A DNA stretch of 37,015 bases from JAQVOO01 sp964524755 (GTDB lineage Bacteria > Spirochaetota > Spirochaetia > Sphaerochaetales > Sphaerochaetaceae), in contig CAZGDR010000016.1 in NCBI GenBank assembly GCA_964524755.1, positions 1-37,015 on the forward strand. The letters are read 5' to 3'. The notes beneath the pieces are model-generated. The model did no database searches, had not been told where the DNA came from, and worked only from the letters and a program-made list of their open reading frames with translations. The translations under genes were made by a program, and so were the position numbers. How positions within the stretch are numbered: position 1 is the first letter of the stretch; every line of letters begins with the position of its first letter. Below are positions 31,921 to 37,015 of the stretch, piece by piece.

Positions 31921-32235
31921 ATGATAATTGATGTAACAGAGCAAACTTTTGCTAACGAAGTATTAGAGTCCGATGTACCCGTCCTAGTCGACTTTTGGGC
32001 AGGTTGGTGTGGTCCTTGTCGCATTCAAGGTGAAATACTGGATGCTTTTTCTAAAGATATAGAAGCTGGTAAAGTTAAGATTTGTAAGGTAGATGTAGAT
32101 ATGGAACGCGATCTTGTATCTGAGTACCAGATAATGAGCATTCCTACTATGATAATATTTGAAAAAGGGAAGGTTGTAAAAAAAGAAGTTGGCGTACGTA
32201 ACGAATCTAAGTTGCGCCTCATGCTCGGTCTTTAG
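31921..32235 (+). CDS. trxA: Thioredoxin
   Basis: This 104-aa protein has the classical active site Cys30-Gly-Pro-Cys33 in FWAGWCGPCR, the buried Asp24 before it, and the cis-proline in SIPTMIIFEKGK. Length and fold match thioredoxin. It would be reduced by the thioredoxin reductase at 23007 and could reduce the divergently encoded peroxiredoxin. It has a normal Shine-Dalgarno (AAGGA). A terminator follows. Confidence 0.95.
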   Translation: MIIDVTEQTFANEVLESDVPVLVDFWAGWCGPCRIQGEILDAFSKDIEAGKVKICKVDVDMERDLVSEYQIMSIPTMIIFEKGKVVKKEVGVRNESKLRLMLGL

Positions 32236-32242
32236 TAAGCTG

Positions 32243-32264
32243 GGCCGCTGGCGGGCGGCCTTTT
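32243..32264 (+). terminator. Terminator of trxA
   Basis: GGCCGC (32243-32248) pairs with GCGGCC (32255-32260) around a 6-nt loop, followed by TTTT. It touches the stop codon of the convergent Crp/Fnr gene. Confidence 0.8.
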
Positions 32265-32937
32265 AGGTGAGGGCGTATAAACCGGTGCGGTCGACTAAGG
32301 TGATCCCTCCACGTGAGAGGCGGACTAATTGATCTTCTTGAAATCGGCTGAGCATGCGCGTTACCACTTCGCGTGCTGTTCCAAGATCTCTTGCTATTGC
32401 ATCGTGGGTAACGGCGAAAGAATCGTTGCCGGCAATGGCAGCTTGTTCTAACAGATGGATTGCCAACCTGCGGTCAAAACTCATAAATACAACTTGTTCA
32501 ACCACCCACATGACATCACTGAAACGAGAGGAGACTAATTGGTTAGTAAAATCTTGTACAGTTGGATTATTTTTGCCTACCTGCTGATATGTATCTGTGT
32601 TAATACGGAGCATAGTGGTCTCTTTTTCAGCCTGAATATGGACGTCAAAGGAAATATTGCGAATCATACACGAAGCGGACAACACACATACATCACGCTC
32701 AAATAGGCGATAGAGGGTAATCTCTTTGCCGGTTTCACTTATAATATAAATTCTTAGTTGTCCCGAAACTACTAGTAGTAGTCCCGTACATTTGTTGCGG
32801 TCTTCATGGACGATAGTTCCCTTGCCATGGGTAAAGCGAATAGTGCCTTGTTCGAGGGTATGTTTTTCCTCTGCATTCATTTTATTCCAAAAAGGCAAGT
32901 TCTCTTCAAATGCTTGTAAGTCGTTTTGGTCCAACAT
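32263..32937 (-). CDS. Crp/Fnr-family transcription regulator
   Basis: This 224-aa protein has an N-terminal cyclic-nucleotide-binding-like beta-roll (about 15-130; LLLVVSGQLRIYIISETGKEITLYRLFERDVCVLSASC), a dimer helix, and a C-terminal winged helix (about 165-215; THDAIARDLGTAREVVTRMLSRF with recognition helix). It lacks the N-terminal cysteine cluster of FNR and the full cAMP-binding set of CRP. Cys residues in CVLSASC could be redox-sensitive, but this is speculative. It has a good Shine-Dalgarno (AGGAG). Its neighbours are thioredoxin and peroxiredoxin on one side and iron uptake on the other, suggesting control linked to redox or oxygen state. Confidence 0.88.
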   Translation of the reverse strand: MLDQNDLQAFEENLPFWNKMNAEEKHTLEQGTIRFTHGKGTIVHEDRNKCTGLLLVVSGQLRIYIISETGKEITLYRLFERDVCVLSASCMIRNISFDVHIQAEKETTMLRINTDTYQQVGKNNPTVQDFTNQLVSSRFSDVMWVVEQVVFMSFDRRLAIHLLEQAAIAGNDSFAVTHDAIARDLGTAREVVTRMLSRFQEDQLVRLSRGGITLVDRTGLYALT

Positions 32938-32961
32938 CTCTCTTCTCCTCGGTGATACCCC

Positions 32962-32991
32962 ATACTAATGCAAAAATGGAGCGCCCTACAA
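32962..32991 (-). promoter_or_regulatory. Possible Crp/Fnr gene promoter inside the feo terminator
   Basis: Minus strand: -35 TTGTAG (32986-32991), 18-bp spacer, -10 TAGTAT (32962-32967). The -35 lies in the loop of the feo operon terminator and the spacer includes its descending arm and T-run. Leader about 18 nt. Confidence 0.45.
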
Positions 32992-33001
32992 GACGCTCCA
33001 T
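32972..33001 (-). terminator. Terminator of the feo operon
   Basis: Minus strand stem TGGAGCG/CGCTCCA (32994-33000 with 32977-32983), extended by one A-T pair, with a 10-nt loop, then TTTTT. It lies 21 bases after the FeoB-associated peptide stop. Confidence 0.9.
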
Positions 33002-33021
33002 GAGGAGTTTGTAAATTATCT

Positions 33022-33165
33022 TTAATCCTCTTTATCACAGGCAAAGGGACAAGTTTTGCAACTCGAATGACAATACCCTCCTGCAGTATGTTTCGCACGG
33101 AAAGTTTTAAAAACAATACATCCTAAAAGACCAAATATGATAATTCCGACAATAATATTCGCCAT
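33022..33165 (-). CDS. FeoB-associated Cys-rich membrane peptide
   Basis: This 47-aa peptide has one N-terminal transmembrane helix (about 3-19; ANIIVGIIIFGLLGCIVF), a basic stretch (KTFRAKH) and a C-terminal cysteine cluster C-x3-C-x2-C-x3-C (YCHSSCKTCPFACDKED). This is the known pattern of small membrane proteins encoded just after feoB, thought to assist ferrous iron transport. The start has an ideal Shine-Dalgarno (TAGGAGG, 7-8 bases upstream), and the gap to feoB is 23 bases. Last gene of the operon. Confidence 0.88.
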   Translation of the reverse strand: MANIIVGIIIFGLLGCIVFKTFRAKHTAGGYCHSSCKTCPFACDKED

Positions 33166-33188
33166 GGGTTAAACCTCCTATGGTTTAA

Positions 33189-35207
33189 TCAGAAGAAGAG
33201 ACTTCCCACTTGATACACTAGTAGTGCAGCAATGTAGGCAATACCAAACTGGAATGAAATAGCAGCCCACGTCCAACGGGCACTTTGCATTTCTCTTCGA
33301 GTAGCGGCGATGGCCGCTACGCAGGGAACGGCAAATACCGTAAAGATCATAAAGGAGTAAGCGCTAAGTGGAGTAAAGTAGGCTCCAATAGAAGTAATTA
33401 AAGAGGGATCGCCTTGCGCAACCGTACCTAAGCCCAACACAATACCAAAAGTTGCCACAATGGTTTCCTTAGCGAGTAATCCCGTTAACGTAGCCACAGT
33501 GACTTCCCAAGAGCCAAACCCTAATGGTGCAAAGACAGGAGCAATGAAACGTCCTATTGAGGCTAGGATACTCGCTTGCGTTTCAACGAGCTGGAGTGAC
33601 CAGCTTGTAGATTGTAAAATCCAAATCACGGCTGATGCAACAGCAATGATAGTACCAGCTTTCTTAATAAATTGTTTACCACGATCCCACATATGGATGA
33701 ATACTCCTTTTGCACGTGGGAGGTGATAGGCCGGTAATTCCATGACAAATGGAGCAGGATCGCCTGCAAAAGGTTTTGTTTTCTTCAATAAAATCCCTGA
33801 AAAAATTACTCCAAGGATACCAATAGCGTACATAGATGAAGCAATCCAGGCACTATTAGGAAAAAAAGCACCGACGAGGAGGGCGAATACCGGTAATTTT
33901 GCCCCGCAGGGGATAAAAGGAGTCAGCATAATGGTCATGCGCCGATCTCTTTGATTTTCAATCGTTCGAGTTGCCATGATGGCGGGGACTGAACAGCCGG
34001 TACCTATTAACATAGGAATAAATGATTTTCCACTCAGTCCAAATTTTCTAAAAATCCGGTCCATGATAAAAGCTACCCGGGCCATGTATCCACTATCTTC
34101 CATAAAAGCAAGAAAGAAGAAGAGGATCATCATTTGGGGAACAAAAGTCAAAACAGATCCTACACCTGCTATGATGCCATCAACAATTAATCCTATCAGC
34201 CAGGAGGAGGTCCCGATCGATTCTAAGAATAGGGCTAGATTTACTCCAATGAAGTCACCAAAGAACCACTCTATGGAGCCAATAAAGAAATCGCCAACAC
34301 TTTGGATGGCGATGTAATAGACTACCCACATGATGCCAAAGAAGATGGGGAGTGCTAGCCAGCGGTTAGTAAGAATCCGATCTATCTTATCACTAGTGGA
34401 GAGGGTTCCCGCCAAGCGGGATCGTGTATGGCAGTTGTTAGCTATCAAACTTAAATATTCATAACGATCATTGGTAATCAAGCTTTCTGAACTGTCATCC
34501 ATAAGTGTCTCTATCGATTCAATAATCGTAGCAACTTGGTGAGCAATTTCATGTGAAAGATGTAGCCGTTGGAATACTTTCTCGTCATGTTCAAATAATT
34601 TAATGGTAAACCAGCGTTGAGTCTCTGGTGGGACAGTCCCTTCTATCAAAACCCCTATTTGTTGTAATGCATCTTCAACAGGTGGGGAGAAGGTTGGTGG
34701 TTTACCACTACCAGTAGCCTTTTCTATAAGTTGACTAGATCTAGTGACGAGATCTTTCAATCCCACCCCTGAGACGGCAGAAGTTTCAATAATTTCACAT
34801 CCAAGATCTTCAGAAAGGGCTTTTACATCTATCGTATCTTTGTTCTTGGCTAGCACATCTATCATGTTAAGGGCAATTAAGACAGGGATCCCTGTCTCAA
34901 TGAGTTGTGTGGTGAGATAGAGGTTTCGTTCTAAGTTTGTTGCATCAACAACATTAATTATCAAATCGGGTTTGCCGTCGATAAGGAAGTCTCGTGTTAC
35001 GACCTCTTCGAGAGTGTAGGGTGATAGGGAATAAATGCCTGGCAAATCAACAACTACAAACCGTTTGTCGTTTTTTAAATAACCCTCTTTTTTCTCAACA
35101 GTTACTCCAGGCCAGTTGCCAACGTATTGCGTACTTCCGGTGAGTTCATTGAATATAGAGGTTTTGCCTGAATTTGGATTGCCAGCCAAGGCTATGGTGT
35201 GTGCCAT
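33189..35207 (-). CDS. feoB: Ferrous iron transport protein B
   Basis: This 672-aa inner-membrane protein imports Fe2+. The N-terminal G-domain has G1 GNPNSGKT (9-16), switch/G2 NWPGVTVEKKEG (31-42), G3 DLPG (54-57) and G4 NMID (about 112-115). A GDP-dissociation-inhibitor-like helical domain follows. The membrane part from about residue 280 has the two Gate repeats: FFFLAFMEDSGYMARVAFIMDR with GCSVPAIMATRTIENQRDR, and GLLAKETIVATFGIV. Length is slightly short compared with E. coli (773) because the C-terminal tail is absent; Cys-rich functions may be taken over by the downstream peptide. It has a CAGGAG Shine-Dalgarno. Confidence 0.95.
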   Translation of the reverse strand: MAHTIALAGNPNSGKTSIFNELTGSTQYVGNWPGVTVEKKEGYLKNDKRFVVVDLPGIYSLSPYTLEEVVTRDFLIDGKPDLIINVVDATNLERNLYLTTQLIETGIPVLIALNMIDVLAKNKDTIDVKALSEDLGCEIIETSAVSGVGLKDLVTRSSQLIEKATGSGKPPTFSPPVEDALQQIGVLIEGTVPPETQRWFTIKLFEHDEKVFQRLHLSHEIAHQVATIIESIETLMDDSSESLITNDRYEYLSLIANNCHTRSRLAGTLSTSDKIDRILTNRWLALPIFFGIMWVVYYIAIQSVGDFFIGSIEWFFGDFIGVNLALFLESIGTSSWLIGLIVDGIIAGVGSVLTFVPQMMILFFFLAFMEDSGYMARVAFIMDRIFRKFGLSGKSFIPMLIGTGCSVPAIMATRTIENQRDRRMTIMLTPFIPCGAKLPVFALLVGAFFPNSAWIASSMYAIGILGVIFSGILLKKTKPFAGDPAPFVMELPAYHLPRAKGVFIHMWDRGKQFIKKAGTIIAVASAVIWILQSTSWSLQLVETQASILASIGRFIAPVFAPLGFGSWEVTVATLTGLLAKETIVATFGIVLGLGTVAQGDPSLITSIGAYFTPLSAYSFMIFTVFAVPCVAAIAATRREMQSARWTWAAISFQFGIAYIAALLVYQVGSLFF

Positions 35208-35236
35208 AAGAAACTCCTGTGGTAGTATATCAAAAA

Positions 35237-35461
35237 CTATTGCTTTTCAACTAAAATAGTAGAAGCGTCTGCTTTTCGAAGTGATAATTCATAGCCTCGT
35301 ACGGTTACTTCAATTGGATCTCCCAGTGGCGCAACTTTACGAATGGTTACTGTGCATCCTTTGGTAATGCCCATATCCATAATTCTACGCATCGTTGGGC
35401 CTTTACCCTCAACTTTGCGCACTTTCACCATTTCTCCTGGACGTGCGTCACTAAGTGTCAT
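35237..35461 (-). CDS. feoA: FeoA-domain protein (second copy)
   Basis: This 74-aa SH3-like protein has the FeoA pattern: MTLSDARPGEMVKVRKVEGKG shortened, RRIMDMGITKGCTVTIRKVAPLGDPIEV and a final strand with YELSLRKADAS. FeoA proteins bind FeoB and modulate its transport. It lies 29 bases before feoB and 26 bases after the other feoA-like gene. Confidence 0.9.
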   Translation of the reverse strand: MTLSDARPGEMVKVRKVEGKGPTMRRIMDMGITKGCTVTIRKVAPLGDPIEVTVRGYELSLRKADASTILVEKQ

Positions 35462-35487
35462 TATTAACTCCTGCTAGTAATTTATAT

Positions 35488-35697
35488 TTAAACTTGTATT
35501 CGCTGAGCCATAGATTTATCTAAGGCAATACGGGAATCTTTAATACAAAGAATCAAATTCCCACCGTTCTCAGCTACCACAGTAACTGATTCCCCAGCAG
35601 TAAATCCTAAACTACACAAAAACTTTTTTGTAGCATCTTTACCAAGTATGGCTTTAATAGAGGCCGTTTGACCGACACGAATAAACGTTAATGGCAT
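35488..35697 (-). CDS. feoA: FeoA-domain protein (first copy)
   Basis: This 69-aa protein begins MPLTFIRVGQTASIKAILGKD and has KKFLCSLGFTAGESVTVVAENGGNLILCIKDSRIALD, given here in outline; this is a divergent FeoA/SH3 domain with the LGF-x-G turn. Two FeoA genes ahead of feoB is a common arrangement in anaerobes. ATG 35697 with GGGAG 6-7 bases upstream is preferred; a TTG seven codons earlier is also open. It is the first gene of the operon, downstream of a palindromic operator. Confidence 0.85.
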   Translation of the reverse strand: MPLTFIRVGQTASIKAILGKDATKKFLCSLGFTAGESVTVVAENGGNLILCIKDSRIALDKSMAQRIQV

Positions 35698-35729
35698 ATA
35701 TGCTCCCTGAAGATTCAATTTACCGAATA

Positions 35730-35745
35730 GTTAGCCATGGCTAAC
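35730..35745. promoter_or_regulatory. Perfect palindrome downstream of the feo start site
   Basis: GTTAGCCATGGCTAAC is a perfect 16-bp palindrome at about +6 to +21 of the predicted feo transcript. The GTTAGCC/GGCTAAC halves resemble sites of DtxR-family iron repressors. Position fits a repressor block. Confidence 0.65.
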
Positions 35746-35757
35746 ATCGATGGTTTT

Positions 35758-35786
35758 ATTAGACTACGTTCAGTTTTTTTTGTCAA
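35758..35786 (-). promoter_or_regulatory. feo operon promoter
   Basis: Minus strand: perfect -35 TTGACA (35781-35786), 17-bp spacer, -10 TCTAAT (35758-35763). Predicted start is near 35751, with a 53-nt leader. Confidence 0.8.
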
Positions 35787-35829
35787 GCCATATTTATCGA
35801 TATATTTTAAAAGTATAGTTATTTCTTGG

Positions 35830-35858
35830 TTGACGAAAGGCTGATGCTTCGATAGTAT
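35830..35858 (+). promoter_or_regulatory. tRNA-Leu promoter
   Basis: -35 TTGACG (35830-35835), 17-bp spacer, -10 TAGTAT (35853-35858). Predicted start 35865 is two bases before the mature tRNA 5' end. Confidence 0.7.
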
Positions 35859-35866
35859 GTCGATGG

Positions 35867-35951
35867 GCCGAAGTGGTGGAATCGGTAGACACAAGGGACT
35901 TAAAATCCCTTGCTCTTTTTGGGCGTACGAGTTCAAGTCTCGTCTTCGGCA
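35867..35951 (+). tRNA. tRNA-Leu (anticodon UAA)
   Basis: Acceptor stem GCCGAAG (35867-35873) pairs with CTTCGGC (35944-35950), discriminator A. The D-loop region is GTGGTGGAATCGGTAGACAC. Anticodon stem AGGGA/TCCCT encloses loop CTTAAAA with anticodon TAA. A long variable arm (type II) and T-arm GAGTTCAAGTCTC follow. CCA is not encoded. Confidence 0.97.
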
Positions 35952-35983
35952 ACGTTAGTGGATGAAATTGATACAATTAAGAA

Positions 35984-36024
35984 AAGCTGGTTATTCCTTA
36001 CAATGGGGGAGGCCGGCTTTTTTT
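35984..36024 (+). terminator. Terminator after tRNA-Leu
   Basis: AAGCTGG (35984-35990) pairs with CCGGCTT (36013-36019) including one G-U pair, with a long loop, then a seven-T run at 36018-36024. Confidence 0.75.
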
Positions 36025-36051
36025 CATGTTTGAATTACACACCTGCCAACC

Positions 36052-36334
36052 GTGAATAAAGGTGCCTTTTCCGATTCTGATGTGCTTGCACAGAGGTTTG
36101 AGAAAGTTCAGAAGAGGCTTAATGATATCAATGCCGAGGTTGTGGACAAGAAGCAACGAACGACAGCAATCAAACGATTCTTCAAGGACATCTCAAATTC
36201 GGATGAGTTTGTCACGGAGTTATCTCATCCTAGATGACCACATGACCATCTATTATGATGACAATATTAGAGTGCTGTCCAAGGTGGTATCCCAATATAA
36301 AACTACCATCTCTTATTTTCCTCGAAGGACATGA
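36052..36334 (+). pseudogene. Remnant of a serine recombinase C-terminus (frameshifted)
   Basis: Frame 1 (36052-36237) encodes DVLAQRFEKVQKRLNDINAE, then KQRTTAIKRFFKDISNSDEFVTEL, like the coiled-coil and linker near the end of large serine recombinases. The expected next part, LDDHMTIYYDDNIRVLSK, is in frame 2 (ending with TGA at 36332-36334), so a frameshift lies near 36215-36235. No recombinase catalytic domain is present; an in-frame stop at 36031-36033 closes the left side. It sits directly after tRNA-Leu and its terminator, a typical integration site, so it is probably a scar of a past mobile element. Confidence 0.6.
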
Positions 36335-36389
36335 AATATGGTATATTAATTAAAGAAGAAGATTTGATTTGATAATATTTTCACCTAAT

Positions 36390-36411
36390 GAACAGATTTT
36401 TAAATCTGTTC
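36390..36411. promoter_or_regulatory. Inverted repeat before the ImmA/IrrE-type gene
   Basis: GAACAGATTT (36390-36399) and AAATCTGTTC (36402-36411) are perfect 10-bp arms around TT. It lies 29 bases before ATG 36441 and after AT-rich -10-like sequence (GATAATAT), so it may be an operator. It could also act as a weak hairpin terminator for the pseudogene region. The 106 bases between 36335 and 36440 show nothing else. Confidence 0.5.
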
Positions 36412-36440
36412 TTGTCCGATTCCCATGGAGTTAGTTCAAA

Positions 36441-37015
36441 ATGCGGGTTAATTATAATATATCTCAAGATATCCTAGATTGGGTGGTTAAACAAACTGCT
36501 TCCGATATTGTTCTTCCAAAAACTCTGCCAATGATTCAAGAATGGCAAAAAGGTATCAAGACCCCGACCTACAATCAGATTAAGGCAGTTAGCAGAGATA
36601 CTCGTATCCCATTAGGCTATTTTTTCCTTAAGACCCCACCTGAGGAGAAAATTAAATTACTCGAATACAGAACAGTCAAAAATCAGGAATTTGAGCAACC
36701 AAGTAGAGATTTGGTAGACACTATTGAAGAGATGGAGCGGATAATTGAGTGGACCAATGATAACCTCAAGGCCGAGGGTGCTGATATGAATCCCGTTGTC
36801 GGAAAACTCAAGAAAGTCACAGATGTTAACGCTATTGCTAGGTACATCCGGAATGTCCTCGGATTAGAAGATCGCTGGTATGAAGAGAGCCAAAACCCGG
36901 GAGATTCTTTCCGAAAACTGAGGTCCGTAATAAGTGCAACAGGAACTATTGTGATGATGAATGGCATTGTCCGTGGCAATACTCATAGGCCTCTGGATGT
37001 GGATGAATTCCGAGC
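36441..37015 (+). CDS. ImmA/IrrE-type metallopeptidase or HTH protein, N-terminal part (runs off window)
   Basis: The open frame starts at ATG 36441 (GGAG 10 bases upstream) and is uninterrupted for 191 codons to the window edge. The N-terminus VVKQTASDIVLPKTLPMIQEWQKGIKTPTYNQI, given in outline, and RIPLGYFFLKTPPEEK match the helix-turn-helix-like N-domain that precedes ImmA/IrrE peptidases. The middle DLVDTIEEMERIIEW and the end MMNGIVRGNTHRPLDVDEFR match the segment just before the HExxH zinc helix, which lies outside the window. Such proteins cleave repressors on mobile elements or act in stress response and toxin-antitoxin-like systems. Its place beside tRNA-Leu and a recombinase scar fits an accessory island. 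Confidence 0.75.
   Translation, partial: MRVNYNISQDILDWVVKQTASDIVLPKTLPMIQEWQKGIKTPTYNQIKAVSRDTRIPLGYFFLKTPPEEKIKLLEYRTVKNQEFEQPSRDLVDTIEEMERIIEWTNDNLKAEGADMNPVVGKLKKVTDVNAIARYIRNVLGLEDRWYEESQNPGDSFRKLRSVISATGTIVMMNGIVRGNTHRPLDVDEFR

Noticed and set aside
31720..31944. 75-codon N-terminal extension of peroxiredoxin
   Set aside because: It would include the promoter and overlap the trxA start. Homology begins at MEEIKRNP, which has its own ribosome site.

Overview
The window reads as a stretch of Gram-negative bacterial chromosome. The best guess is a spirochaete, possibly close to Sphaerochaeta. Pointers are glutaminyl-tRNA synthetase, a 6S RNA next to a small coiled-coil (Zap-like) gene, the infC-rpmI-rplT cluster, a secreted lipoprotein with a relaxed lipobox, and signal-peptide proteins that look like outer-membrane barrels. 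The taxon is inferred from family resemblance only, without a database search. Base composition looks even and moderately AT-rich. The last kilobase is the only part that looks accessory.

Layout. 1-313 is the tail of a protein with an Arg/Asp-rich triplicated repeat. 385-5032 holds an amidohydrolase and glnS (minus strand) and a divergent MATE exporter. 5155-8444 is an htrA-uvrB operon. 8449-10013 is a two-gene minus-strand unit encoding a secreted caspase-like lipoprotein and a small barrel-like protein. 10120-14091 is a TPP-riboswitch thiamine ABC operon (thiB-thiP-thiQ). 14094-16820 is a zinc-type ABC operon (nikR-like regulator, znuC, znuB, znuA). Divergent from it, 16949-19400 carries NAD(P)HX repair (nnr), a membrane protein and a Nudix hydrolase. 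19404-22147 is glgA-glgC. 22360-22857 is a barrel-like protein. 23007-26430 is 6S RNA followed by TPR-tsaE-tsaB-trxB. 26520-28069 is infC-rpmI-rplT-coiled coil. 28206-32937 holds fba, a binding-protein-like gene, tatD, a peroxiredoxin divergent from thioredoxin, and a Crp/Fnr regulator. 33022-35697 is a ferrous iron operon (feoA-feoA-feoB-FeoB-associated peptide). 35867-35951 is tRNA-Leu(UAA). After it come a broken serine-recombinase tail and the start of an ImmA/IrrE-type gene that runs off the window.

The genes centre on metal and cofactor supply (thiamine, zinc-type metal, iron), redox defence (thioredoxin reductase, thioredoxin, peroxiredoxin, Crp/Fnr), metabolite repair, glycogen synthesis and translation.

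The most notable signal is in how genes start. Seven genes that head transcription units have a sigma70-type promoter whose -10 box ends only 5 to 9 bases before the ATG. This predicts leaders of 0-3 nt, and none has a usable Shine-Dalgarno sequence. The other unit-heading genes have normal leaders with Shine-Dalgarno sequences. The window therefore seems to contain a coherent class of leaderless genes. Two promoters are also nested inside the terminator hairpin of the preceding gene. Other regulatory candidates are a perfect 16-bp palindrome just after the feo start site, a 9-bp inverted repeat with a 14-bp spacer in front of the nikR-like/znu operon, and a NikR homologue that appears to have lost three of four nickel ligands.
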